In this document: one piece after another, positions 46,307 to 56,794 of the stretch
How positions within the stretch are numbered: the first letter of the stretch is position 1
Layout: each line of letters begins with the position of its first letter
Assembly: GCA_017893485.1 (NCBI GenBank)
Contig: CM030364.1
Location: 43,890,109-43,954,108, forward strand
DNA: 64,000 nucleotides
Direction: 5' to 3'
Source: Hemerocallis citrina
Lineage: Eukaryota; Streptophyta; Magnoliopsida; Asparagales; Asphodelaceae
Notes under the pieces: model-generated
The model's input: only the letters and a program-made list of their open reading frames with translations
Databases searched by the model: none
What the model was told of the DNA's origin: nothing
Program-made: the position numbers and the translations under genes

Positions 46307-48516
46307 ATGTCAAAAGTAAACTCGGGAAGTGAGGCCTCGTCCACGGACGATAGTGGTGCTGAGGAGAGGAGGCAAGTGGCGAGCCGGAGGAAGGGGAAGG
46401 AATTGGTAGGACAATCTGTGGCCGAGGAGAAGAGGAAGAAGGTAGCGGCCCGGTCTCCTGTAGTCGAGGAGAACGTGGAGACTGAGAGGCGAGCCCCCGA
46501 GTCGGGCCGGTACCCTAGTGTGCTGTCCGGCCACATCGGAATTAGGCAGTACGAGGGTGATCTTCTGAAGAAGGTGATCGTTGGTAGGTCGGCAGTTTAC
46601 GAGGAAACCAACCCGAGAGAAACTACCGAGGTGGACGACATTGCCTCGGTATTATCTGAGAAGGACCTGCTCCGGATTAGAAAGGGGTTCGCCATCCCTC
46701 CGGAGTACCAGCTGATCCTCCCCGGCCCCGGGATGCGGGCGAACTCCGAACTGTCGCCGGATACGTGTATGTTCGACTTCGACTCTTTGAGCACCGGCTT
46801 GCGCTTCCCTCTGCATCCCTTCATGTTAAGGGTACTTCAGTGGTATTGCCTGGCACCGACCCAGTTTATGTCGAACTCCTGGCGCCACGTGCTCGCCTTC
46901 TTGCTACAATGCCGCATCACCAAGGTCGAGCCTGACTTGGTGGTCCTCCGGAGCCTGTATCGAATCCACCGGATGAATAAGGCCGAGCCTCGCTACTACC
47001 TGTCACCCCGGAAAAGCGTTAGGCTCATAGAAAATTCGGATTCGATAAAAGTTTAGAAGGAGAAATTTTTTCTGTTGAAGGGGCCCTCGACGCTGGACTT
47101 TCCAAAATGGTGGAAGGTAGAGGTGCCGAAGTTTGCGAGGGTCAACCCGGTGCTGACTGCAGCCTTAGAGGAGGTGGCGGCGAATCTCATTGCTCTCCCA
47201 ATGTTGAGCTGGAGAGAAATGACCGAGGAGGTGCTACATAGGTCGGGCCTTAGTCCGATCGACCCGAGTATGCCACTGACATCTTGTCGCATTTTTTTTT
47301 TCAAGTCTCTTGTTCGCTTTTCTAACTTGTTGTTTTTTTTGTTGTTCAGAACAGAAGCGCCGAAGATGGATTTCTTGGGGATGTTGAATGAGCGAGGCAA
47401 GGTTGCCGACGGTAGGAAGAGGAAAAGGACGGGCACGGGTCCTTTGTCCGGCCGCCCTACCAAGGCTCCCTCGGTAGTCACTGACCCTACCCCCGCTACT
47501 CAAGCTCCATTGTTGGTGGTGGCTGTTCCCGCCGACCTCTCGGCTCCTGCTTCATCTGCCGTGGCCGGTGAGACCTTCTCCGTCTCAGCGGCGCTGTCGC
47601 TTGAGGCCCCGCCTCTGACGACTCAGGCCGAGGAGATTCTGATCGAGCAGCACAAGAAGTTGTTCATCCCCGACTGGCGGGTGAAGAACCATGACGGCTT
47701 TCTCAGCGACTCACAGATGTGTATGCAGGCCGTGAAGCATCTCGCGACCCCCAAGGACTGAGCTGCTCTGAAGGCGGGGACGACCGACGACGACACCTAT
47801 GAGGTCGCCCGGTCGCTTATGTCAGTAAGTCCTAATTTTCCCCTTTTTAAGAATTTCGCCTAAGTTCACAGCTCGGCTCTAACTCCTTCTTGCCACAAAC
47901 CACCTGTCACTTCGGCCATCTTCTTCAAGAGTTCGCCAACCAGGAGAGGGAACTAAAGGCTGCCTGTAACAAGGAAAGGGCAGAGAAGGCGAGGGCGGTT
48001 AGGCAGCTCGGGGCGGAGCAACGTCGCTCGGATGGCTCGGCGATTCGAGTTGCCGACCTCGAGGAAGACTTGGAGCGAATGAAGGAGCAGCTCGCCGCAG
48101 AGGTTGCTAAAGTCGCTAAGGCTGCGGAGGAGTTGGCAGAATCGGCGAAGGCCCTGGAGGTGGCGAAGGCAGAGAAGGACGCGGCAGTGGCAGTGATAAG
48201 GGCGGAAGTCGAAGCCGAGGCAAAGAAGCACATGGCTGGGAATATGGAGAAGTCCTATGCCAGGGCGCTTGACCATGTCAAGGCTCGGGTCCCCGGCTTT
48301 CAGAGAGTTGGGTACCGGCTGTGGCCTGGCGATGAGGATGAAGGCGAGGAAGTTGAAGAAGATGACGATTGGGAAGAGGAGAATGAACCTTGGGATAGGG
48401 AGGTGCCAGCTGACCCCAAGACTGCGTCGGCCAATCCTCAAACCGAGGTGACGAGGGGCGAAGGGCCATCTGGCGAGGCGCCGGTATCTGAGCTGCCACC
48501 CCAGGTGGATCCCTGA
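46307..48516 (+). pseudogene. Opposite-strand ORF of the Tat element: plant-transposon domain and coiled coil
   Basis: The frame starts MSKVNSGSEASSTDDSGAEE at 46307. A charged N-terminus leads to a conserved block (about residues 95-250: EKDLLRIRKGFAIPPEYQL, GLRFPLHPFMLRVLQWYCLAP and FLLQCRITKVEPDL). From memory this is the 'putative gypsy type transposon' (Transposase_28) domain. A TAG at 47054-47056 sits where Trp would be expected, and the frame continues FFLLKGPSTLDFPKWW. A probable intron runs about 47268-47349 (TTGTTGTTCAG acceptor). A TGA at 47759, likely an old CGA, and another intron from 47824 (GTAAGT) follow. The last part (to 48516) is an Ala/Glu/Lys coiled coil and an acidic tail. 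It runs against pol. Extra ORFs in this place, some antisense, are known in Tat elements. The function is unknown. Confidence 0.75.
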
Positions 48517-48679
48517 TTCTTTTGTTTTTGTAATTTTTTTTTGTGTAAGCCTTATAGCGGACTGGCCACCGCTCTTTTGATGAGAATGAAAAGGCTTCAT
48601 CTCGAAAATTTTGTTTTGAATTTGTCTAAGTGTCTGGCTCGGACATAGTCTTTTAATGTGATGCCCAGTCTTTCAGATC

Positions 48680-49315
48680 GTCGAACTTGATTCGGACACC
48701 GCAGCAGCTCGGCGTCATGCAGAACTGTTCAAGCGGTCTCGCGAAGCTCGACTCGAGGGCGAGATCGAGCTGATCTGGAGAGTGCTGTTCAACGTGGAGA
48801 AGAAGAACAGCGAGTTACTGGCCGAGGTGCATCACTTGCGGATAGCCAAGGAAGAACTCTCGGCTAAGGAAGAAGAGTTGGCCTCGGCGCTGGCCAAGCA
48901 AGACGAGCTCGCAACGAAGGTCGAGCAGTTGCATAAGGTTACAGTCGACAAGAGCATCGAGGTGACCAATTTGCGTCGCATCATATTTGATAGTGCTGAG
49001 TACCCGGGCTCGGCAAAACTCCCTCGGCTCAAGATATCGGTGAAGGACGACACTTTGAAAGATAGGATCGTCGAGCTCGAGGAGGAGGTCGCTCGTCTTA
49101 AGCCACAGCCCGTGAGGATTAACGTCCGCAGCACCTCATGTACCCGCGAGGAGTGCGTGCAAGGGATCTCTTTCTACGAGCTCGCGACTCGTCCTCCCGT
49201 CACTGGTCGGACTGCGGCCGATGCCCAAAGTGGCGTAGCAGTTTCCTCGAGTGGAGCCTCAGTTGGAGCCACCTTAGAGTTAGTGGCGAAGAGGCGTCTC
49301 AGTTCGTCGGCCTAG
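48680..49315 (+). pseudogene. Second coiled-coil segment on the opposite strand
   Basis: After a strong acceptor (TCTTTCAG, ending about 48679) an open frame reads IVELDSDTAAARRHAELF and continues to a TAG at 49313-49315. It is a long heptad-rich helix (ELLAEVHHLRIAKEELSAKE, LATKVEQLHKV) followed by a leucine-rich helix and a polar tail. A poly(A)-like region (48520-48600) separates it from the previous stop. It may be a final exon of an alternative transcript or a duplicated 3' part. No catalytic motif is seen. Confidence 0.55.
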
Positions 49316-49898
49316 AGACGAGCTCGGAGGTTAAGTGACGCCGACCCCGAGTATCTCTGAATCGGAATGTCCCCGTTCCGAAGAGGCGTTGAAAAAGTCG
49401 TACTGGGCTTTCGAGTTTTTGTAGCGCCTTTTTGTAGTAACCTTGCCTTGTAGAATTATTAAGTTGTTTTAATAAAATTGGAGTTCGTCTGCTCGCTGTT
49501 GTGCCGTAGTTACTTTACTTTTGAAACGAACCATTAGAACCAAAAGTTAGCTCCTTTTATTCATTCTAGCTGTAGAATTTTCGCTTTTGCTCGGGGTGTG
49601 CCGAAGTCTTTTTGCTCTTCGACAGTTAGGTAGCTTGGATTTATTGCCGAGCTACGTGGCTTAATCTGGCGGTGGATCATGATCATGGTGCGAATCACGA
49701 GACAAGAGGCTCAGATTCCAAGAAAACGTTATCTTGTCGTTTTGTGGAGACGTGGTGCGATCTGAGCCGTGCATCATGTTCTAGTACGAATTTTGAGATA
49801 ATCCGATGGTGAAACTGGTTCGGCGGCATTTTTCTCCATATGTGGAGGTCGGTACCTCGTCCACTCGGCTCGGTAACTCGGAGTGCTTAAGGAAGCGG
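49316..49898. other. Spacer after the opposite-strand ORF with a copy of the LTR subrepeat
   Basis: 49316-49500 is a plausible 3' UTR (AATAAAATTGG at about 49470). 49665-49890 repeats the LTR subrepeat of 45236-45480 and 45661-45990, sharing 'aaaacgttatcttgtcg' and 'ttctccatatgtggaggtcg'. Confidence 0.65.
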
Positions 49899-50170
49899 AG
49901 TCGAGCCAAGTGTTAGACTCCGAACTCGTCGTTAGAGTTGGTTTCAACGGTTGTGGGAGCAATTTCGAATGGCGAACCACTTCTAGCTCGCTTAAGAGCG
50001 AGCTTGCAAAGCAGAGTCGAGCCAAGTGTTGGACTTCGAACTCGTCGTTAGAGTTGGTTTCAACGGTTGTGGAAGCAATTTCGAATGGCAAACCACTTCT
50101 AGCTCGCTTAAAAGCGAGCTTGCAAAGCAGAGTCGAGCCAAGTGTTGGACTCCCAACTCGTCGTTAGGGT
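49899..50170. repeat. Tandem repeat, 116-bp unit, 2.3 copies
   Basis: Units start at 49899, 50015 and 50131 with AGTCGAGCCAAGTGTT. Each holds a perfect hairpin AGCTCGCT-TAAG-AGCGAGCT (or TAAA). They lie between the opposite-strand ORF and the end of pol, where Tat elements are known to carry tandem repeats. Confidence 0.93.
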
Positions 50171-50342
50171 GAAGAGTAAAAGCAAAGAGATACAAGCAAT
50201 TTTACAAGTAAAATATGAAAAAACGTTCTTTATTGACAACTAATAGTTGGCTGCTTCTAAGTTGCGAGCCGTTATTACATAGGAGAAATAAAGGAAAAAA
50301 ATACAAGTAAAAGGAGAGGAACGGTTCGACATCCCAGAATAC

Positions 50343-51450
50343 TTAGAGAGGCGTTAAAGGGCTCTCTTGGTATTTCAAAAGATGGTCGGCATTCCAAGTC
50401 CTAGGGATCTCTCTGCCTTCGAGGGATTCTAGACGATATGTCTCGGGCCGAACCACTTTGGTGATCTTGTAGGGTCCCTCCTAATTTGGAGCTAGTTTAC
50501 TCTTCTGACTAGGAAAAGAGATTGCTAACTTTCTGAGGACCAAGCCCCCTTCTTTGAGGTTGGTGGTACGGACTCTTTTATTGTACGCCAACTCGATCCT
50601 CCTCCGATAGCTATGTTGGCGGATTGACGCTCTTTCTCGTTGCTCGTCAATCAAATCTAAGTTTGCCCGAAGTTCTCTGGCATTCTGTTCTTCTTCGTAG
50701 GCAACAAGGCGAGGAGAAGGTATGCCGACTTCCATTGTGATCATAGCCTCGGACCCATACGTGAGGTTGAATGGCGACTCTCCTGTGGGGGTCCGTTTCG
50801 TGGTGCGGTAGTTCCACAGCACGTTAGGGAGCTGATCGACCCATAAGCCTTTAGAGCACTTATTCAGCCTTTTTTTAATACCGGAGAGGATCTGTCGGTT
50901 AGCATTCTCCACTTGACCATTCGACTGTGGATGGGAGACGGAGGAGAAACGTTGTTGGATGGAGAGGTCTTCACATAGAGCTCGGAGGGCAGCCCCGGTA
51001 AATTGGGTTCCGTTGTCTGTTATGAGTACTCGAGGGACACCGAATCGGCAGATAACGTTCTTCCAGAAGAACTGAAGTACTTTTTTCTCGGTGATTATGG
51101 CCAAGGGCTCGGCCTCTATCCACTTCGAGAAGTAGTCGATTGCCACGACTAAGAATTTGAGCTAGCCGGGAGCTGGTGGGAATGGCCCTAGTAAATCCAT
51201 CCCCCACATTGCAAAAGGGATAGGACTTGATAGGGAGGTGAGTAGAGCTTGTGGGAGGCGACGGACATTGGAGTACTTCTGACAAGAGCTGCAATGCCGA
51301 ACGTGCAGTTCGGCGTCTTGTAGGAGAGTGGGCCAGAATTATCCATAATTCAACACTTTCCGGGCTAGGGATCTGGACCCTGAATGTGCCCCGCCGATGC
51401 CTTCGTGGAGCTCTTGCAGGGCATAATCGGCTTGTTCCGGGGAGAGGCAT
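50343..51450 (-). pseudogene. Tat pol: integrase
   Basis: The minus-strand frame 50481-51146 gives most of the integrase core. The upstream zinc-binding part is readable near 51150-51330 (CQKYSNVRRLPQA, MDLLGPFPPAPG) after a stop at about 51163. Catalytic residues are visible: D in MDLLGPF, D in VLITDNGTQF, and E in HPQSNGQVENANR. The C-terminal GPYKI motif follows an amber stop that replaces the usual Trp (APN-stop-EGPYKITKVV, about 50481). The frame then runs to a TAA at 50343-50345. With at least two nonsense changes the protein is dead, but motifs are well conserved. Confidence 0.85.
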
Positions 51451-51469
51451 CTCAAATAAGGCCTGCCGT

Positions 51470-52534
51470 CTACTTGTGTGAAGGAGCGCTTGTAAGGATG
51501 CCCTCGATAAGCATGTACCGCTCTGCTCGGGTTCTTACTCGGTGAGCTTCCTTAGGGTCTTCGGAGAGGAGCCCATCCCTTAGGAATTCTACCAGGGGTT
51601 TCATCCAATTATCTTGAAGCAGGACAGGTAACGACTCCATCGAGTCGGAAGTTTCATCTTCTATACTTGGCTTCAGGAGCACCTCGATCAAGACGGTCTG
51701 CTCGAAACCTTGGAGAGAGGAGGAGGCTAGCTTGGAGAGGGCATCGGCTTGGGAATTCTCTTCTCGGGGGATTCGCTGGATGAGAGCTTCTTCAAATAGG
51801 GCCATGAGATTCCTGACCTTGGCTAGGTACTTAGCCATTCAGTCATCCCGTGCCTCGTACTCGCCTAGGACCTGATTTACGACCAGCTGAGAGTCGCTAA
51901 AGATCCGGAGGCACTGCACCCCTGTCTTGCGAGCCATTCCGAGGCCGGCTATGAGTGCTTCATATTCTGCTTCATTGTTAGAGGCCTTGAAGTTGATGCG
52001 GAGGGAGTATTGGAGGACGAAATCATCTGGGCCGGCCAAAATGACCCCGGCTCCGCTTCCCTCATTACAAGAGGATCCATCTACGTAAACCGACCAGACA
52101 GGCGGTCCCTTCATTGCTTGGCTGACCTCGGGGATGGTATTCTCGACGATGAATTCAGCTAAGGTCTGAGCCTTGATTGCGGTCTGAGGATGGTACGATA
52201 TGTCGTGCTGGCTCAGCTCGATAGACCACTTCATGAGGTGACCGGAGGTCTCCGGCTTGTGGAGTACTTGCTTCAGCGGTTGGTCGGTAAGAACGACCAC
52301 CGAATGGGACTGGAAATATGGGCAAAGCTTTCTTGCGGCCATGACTAAGGCGTATGCCAGCTTCTCTATCCTTGGGTAGCGGAGCTCAGCATCCCGAAGT
52401 ACCTTTCTCACGTAATAGATGGGCTTTTGATTCTTATCTTCTTCCCTCATGAGGACAGCACTGAGGGTCTGCTCGGAGGTGGCTAAGTAGAGGTAGAGGG
52501 CTTCCCCGGGAACAGGTTTGCTGAGGAGAGGAGG
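51470..52534 (-). pseudogene. Tat pol: RT end, RNase H and second (archaeal-like) RNase H
   Basis: The minus-strand frame 51839-52450 begins in the RT/RNase H region (KPIYYVRKVLRDAELRYPRI, VLTDQPLKQVLHKPE). It continues to a second RNase H (VYVDGSSCNEGSGAGVIL, NNEAEYEALIAGLGMA, DSQLVVNQVLGEYEARD) with its Asp/Glu/Asp residues present. 51470-51838 continues with the RNase H end and the link to integrase (PREENSQADALSKLASS). A stop near 51839 (TGA) separates the two frames. 52451-52534 is more RT coding sequence cut off at the break. Dual RNase H is the Tat/Ogre hallmark. Confidence 0.85.
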
Positions 52535-52578
52535 ATTAATTATCTATTAATTGCACAGACTATTAATAGATAATTAAT
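52535..52578. repeat. Perfect 17-bp inverted repeat at the Tat truncation point
   Basis: ATTAATTATCTATTAAT (52535-52551) and its exact reverse complement (52562-52578) flank a 10-base loop TGCACAGACT. The hairpin begins exactly where Tat pol coding sequence ends. Confidence 0.9.
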
Positions 52579-52769
52579 TATTATCTAACACATTTGTCAA
52601 AGGTTACTTCTTTGTCGAGTAACCAAACATTTGTCAAAGAACACATCAAAAAAGCAACATAATCATCAACTCCCAACAGTAAGAAAAAATTATGTTCATA
52701 ATGGTTCTCATCTTTGTATAGTTTAAGGATAAATATTGGCAACTATCGGAAGTAAGATTATATTCTCAC

Positions 52770-52864
52770 CTTTAGAAGATTTCCAACTCCTTCAACCTTC
52801 TCATCTTCTGCCAAAAAATCAACATCGTTAGCTCCAAATCTTTTCTTTTCATGTTCACTTTTTC
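52770..52864 (-). pseudogene. Captured exon, 95 nt, of an unrecognised gene
   Basis: On the minus strand acceptor TGACTTCAG leads into an open exon reading GKSEHEKKRFGANDV then DFLAEDEKVEGVGNLLK, followed by donor GTGAGAATA. Both splice sites are strong. The peptide is charged and looks like real coding sequence, but I do not recognise the family. It may belong with the acidic exons at 56230-56420, which lie upstream on the same strand. Confidence 0.45.
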
Positions 52865-54684
52865 CTGAAGTCAATTGAACATAGGAAGAAGATGAGAAAA
52901 TGTACAATTATCTACAAACTTTGGATGTGATGAAGACATATGCATATTGTCTAGAATTTTGACATTAAAACAAAGAGTATATAAGACCTGTTAATAAATT
53001 CAATTAAATATGAGAAAAGAAGGATTTGCACAGGAATACGTAAGTTCCGCGAATCATCACTATTTTACACACTGTAAACCTATTCTAAAACTGCGAACAT
53101 TGGCAAAACACAGGAACATTATCTAAATAAACACTGATTGGTTGTTTGCCAATAATTTTCAACAAAAACCAATCTGAAAAATAATGTCCAGACTATGCAA
53201 CTAATAGACAAAATATTTCATGGTACCCAATCATAAGATAAATGCACGTTAAAAAGTTGTTGAAACACCCCAAACCAAAAGAATTTTAGAGCAGAAGCAG
53301 AAGAAGGATAAACGAAAACGACGAAAGCAAAACACAAAAAGCATGAAAGAGGTAGTACCATGTAGACAATACGATAATGCATGTAAAACACAAAAGTAGA
53401 CCACCAAAGCAGAAACATTGTACACTAAAGAAACACAGAGATCATAAGCAAGAGTTAGAACACCCCAATAAACAATGCACGACATACTAAATGAAGGAAG
53501 TAGCAGTGTTACACAACATGATATTGTGTAGATAGTGTTACACAACATGATATAGTGTGGATTGTAGAAAAAATATCAATGAAAATTGGAGCAATAAAGC
53601 CTCTATCCAGACTGATTTTTATCACGTACATGTATATTTCAACCACTTGTACTAATCAGTATTGCATTACAAACGAACGTGAAAAAAAAGTAAGGGTTTC
53701 GAAGAATAGGAATTTGCTATGAGTAAAAGAAAAAAAAGATTGGCATAAGCAAGAGCTAACAAAACAATCTGAAATCAACACTTGAGCCAAACATCATTAA
53801 AATTAAGTGACTAACCAAATCATGTATCGTTTGTTCTAAATTTGTGCACAACAACAACATTTGGAGCCTATGGCCTTAGTTAAGTAAAAAGTAAGGGTAA
53901 CTCTTTTCTCATTTGTGAGCAGAACATTTCTTTCATTTTCAACCCAACAAAGTCAAACTGAATGAAACTCAGAACCAAGTATAGAATCCAATTGAGATTT
54001 AACTCAAATTACAAACGAAGGAATCAAAGTGATAGTGTAGTAAAAAATAATAATTAAACTTCGTTCTCTTCAATGGAAAACTCCACCTCAAAAGTTAAAT
54101 TTCGTTCTCTTCAATGGAAAACTCCACCTCAAAAGTTCATCTCAATAACAACAAATTTTCCATCTTATTAAGCCACAGCGAAAGGAGGAAAATTAGATTG
54201 TACCAATCGATATGATAATCAAGCACAATTCAGGTTCGAACAATTTGTTGCTGCTGCTATATCCACCTATAAAGTAAAAGGAAAGTGTTCTTTTAGCTTT
54301 AAAACTGTATTTTTTTTAAAGTTCAATTTCAATCACAGTTTCAATACCCCAACTTCTCACAAATCTCATCTCAAAAACCATTCATTTCACCCATCAAAAC
54401 CTTAATCCTAACCCTGAACCCCTAAATTTCCAAAACCACATATAAAAGAATGTAAACCAAAAGAATCTAATCATTAAAATTCTAATTAAATTTCACACTA
54501 ACTTTATCGCCATTTCCATATAAAAACTCTTAACTCTTTTTTTTTCCATCAAATCAAAACCCCAACCCTAACCCAAACCCCCCAAAAATTTCCATCAAAT
54601 CTATATCCAATTTGATCTGAGTTGATATGTGTCTTTAGTCAAATGAAGACATCCTTAACTTTAGTCGAAATTAATAATAAACAT

Positions 54685-55195
54685 ACATTCCTAAATTTCT
54701 AATCCCCTATCTCTAATTTAGCCATACAAAAATGAACTCTATCATCTCCGCCCTTCTAAAAAGATCACCAAAAACAAAGAATAAAAAATTATCATAATTA
54801 ACCAAGAAGCTACCACTCACCTCAGCAATCAATCAAATCGAAAGCTTCTCCAATCAAATTTTCAATTAAATTTCTCAGCTAATCTTCTAATTTCTCCTAT
54901 ACTCAATTTCGATAGAACAAAAATAAGGAAAATTGACAGCTGGGTAGATGGGTAGATGAATTAATAATATAATACATTCCTAAATTTCTAATCCCTTATA
55001 TTTACTTTAGCCATACAAAAATGAACACTATCATCTGTGCCTTTTTAAAAAGATCACCAAAAGCAAAGAATAAAAAATTATCATAGTTAACCAAGAAGCA
55101 AAACACTTACCTTAGTGATCAATGAAATTGAAAGCTTCTCCAATCAAATTTGCAACTTAATTTCTATTCTAATCTTCTGATTTTCCTATTCTAAA
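54685..55195. repeat. Diverged tandem duplication, about 280-bp period
   Basis: 54685-54910 and 54968-55195 share 'cattcctaaatttctaatccc', 'agccatacaaaaatgaac', 'aagatcaccaaaa' and 'gaaagcttctccaatcaaatt' in order. It is non-coding. Confidence 0.85.
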
Positions 55196-55628
55196 AACCC
55201 ATGAAACAAAAATAAGAAAAATTGTCAACTTTTCTGCCTTTTTAAAAAGATCACAAAGCAAAGAATAAAAAACTATCAAAAGCAAAAAAATGCTCGAGTT
55301 TCGACAGCTACCTTGGTTCGACGGCGAAACAGCGGCGCCCTTAGGATTCGACGAATCGACGGCAGGTATGCGAGTTTAAGACCTGGTAGCCAAATAATTT
55401 ATTATATATGTCTCTCCTCGCAGCCCATGGACAAAGACATAACCAAATAACTCAAATCCTAATCTTAGCGTATTGTAATAATGATTGTATTGTATCGCAT
55501 GCCATTTGGTGCATATTCATAGTTAAGTTTCACTATTAACAGGTCAAATCCTATCAATCTAGACATAACTCATAACAAACTTATCTAAACATCTACCACA
55601 CGAAGAAATATATTTACCACTGGAATCC

Positions 55629-55704
55629 AATTCCGTGGAACCTCAAAGTGGATCCCTTCTCCCTCTCCTTTACAGGAGCTTCCATCCTCTCCCTGCCAAC
55701 GAAA
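55629..55704 (-). pseudogene. Possible captured exon (unrecognised)
   Basis: On the minus strand an AG-bounded start (TTGGCAG) precedes a frame reading GEDGSSCKGEGEG then IHFEVPRNWIPV, and GTAAAT follows. The ends and frame fit an exon. The family is unknown. Neighbouring pieces at about 55795-55862 and 56103-56137 also end at GTAAG sites, which supports a multi-exon fragment on this strand. Confidence 0.35.
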
Positions 55705-56167
55705 CAAACACAAATGAGCCACATTTCGCCAACAAATACAGATCAAAACCTTCAAAATAAATATAAAAAAAATAAATCAACTCCATGCAACTCATCTTAC
55801 CAGAGGAAACTCCTCCACCTCCACCACTTCAAACTCCAGTCTCCACTCCTACCATCAAAATCAAGACTTATTTAACCGCCAATTATCACCAAAAATACAT
55901 ACTAAAAAAATACATCAAAAAAGTGGGAAAAACCTTCATACCTCCAGTTTGCTACTTCCTTTCGCCTCCTTTCACCTCAGATCTAAAATCCTCTCCATAA
56001 ACAAACTCATTGATATTCAAACACAAACAAACAAATAAACAAATAAACAAATTAGCATGGATTTTAAAGCGAAAAATCCCAAAACCTCCAAAAAAAAACT
56101 TACATCACAAGCTTCAGATCCGGAACCCGCCAAATCCAACTCCTATTTCAAAATCAAAGCAGCATAT

Positions 56168-56507
56168 AAAAATAATGAAAAAAAGAGTGCCTGGGAACCT
56201 TAATTAATCTTAAAAGACAATCACCCCAGAACCCATACATGATCCATGGTTCAAAGTCTGATTCGGCACCATCATCAGCATCAGCAGCATCATGCTCATC
56301 GTCCCGTGAAAGTGGAAACACTAATTTTATATAAGATTCAAAGTTAAGTGAAAAGTAGTGATCATGCAAAACTCATAAAAGCAAGAAGCTTACTTCGGTG
56401 TCTGAATCATCATCCTTATCCTTCTGCAAGGAAATAAAAAAGGGAAAGTTTACACTCAAAGAACTTCAGATGATAAAATTAGTGTATCTAAATTGGACCT
56501 TACTATT
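56168..56507 (-). pseudogene. Captured acidic exons, copy 2
   Basis: It is a direct repeat of 43757-44075, about 94% identical by eye. Exons are KDKDDDSDTE (about 56395-56424) and DEHDAADADDGAESDFEP (about 56245-56310). In this copy the codon after FEP reads on (TGG) instead of stopping. Sequence beyond 56507 (CATTTCCAG) shows the flank that the Tat LTR interrupts in copy 1. Confidence 0.5.
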
Positions 56508-56794
56508 CATTTCCAGATTAGTATGAATAGGCAAATTGGTAAATAAATAGGCAAATTGGTATGAATAGGCAAATTGGGGATGTCAAAACTATGTGAATAC
56601 TCCAAACATAAAACGTATATTTTTTTCTCATAGTAAAGATAAAATGTAGTATATATATCATATAAAATGTATTTAATAAAGAGATATAATGCAAAATGTA
56701 TGTTGATAGTCTAATTATATTTTTTTCTCATAGTTGTGCACAATAGTATGTATAAATTGAGAAAACCATGTACATTTAAATACCAACTTACCGT
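56508..56794. other. Spacer between acidic exons and helicase
   Basis: AT-rich. It has a short ATAGGCAAATTGGTA repeat (56522-56580) and nothing else recognisable. It probably includes the 3' UTR of the helicase. Confidence 0.5.

Larger units (their letters stand above)
44076..52534 (-). mobile_element. Truncated Tat-lineage Ty3/gypsy element inside the Helitron
   Basis: Minus-strand order, right to left: RT/RNase H end, second RNase H, integrase (pol 50343-52534), a repeat-bearing 3' region, an opposite-strand ORF (46307-49315), a PPT, then the 3' LTR (44076-46093). The RNase H of the archaeal-like type next to the usual one, and the extra ORF, mark the Tat lineage. The 5' LTR, gag, protease and most of RT are missing beyond 52534, where sequence changes abruptly into an AT-rich hairpin. 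GC content is clearly higher than in the Helitron around it. Confidence 0.85.
52579..56167. other. AT-rich Helitron interior with scattered exon-like pieces
   Basis: No long ORF is credible. Readable items, all minus strand, are an exon at 52770-52864 (own entry) and short GT/AG-bounded pieces at 55629-55704, about 55795-55862 and about 56103-56137. There are also a tandem duplication at 54685-55190 and a 36-bp direct repeat at 54061/54104. 52870-54680 shows nothing beyond AT-rich intron-like DNA. Confidence 0.6.

Noticed and set aside
47925..48600. Minus-strand ORFs of 102 and 215 codons under the Tat opposite-strand ORF
   Set aside because: They are shadows of the coiled-coil coding sequence on the plus strand, Ser/Ala- or Arg/Leu-rich from its codon composition.
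53218..53548. ORFs of 66 and 99 codons with Cys/Phe-rich hydrophobic sequence
   Set aside because: Chance frames in AT-rich intron-like DNA, with no splice context or family resemblance.
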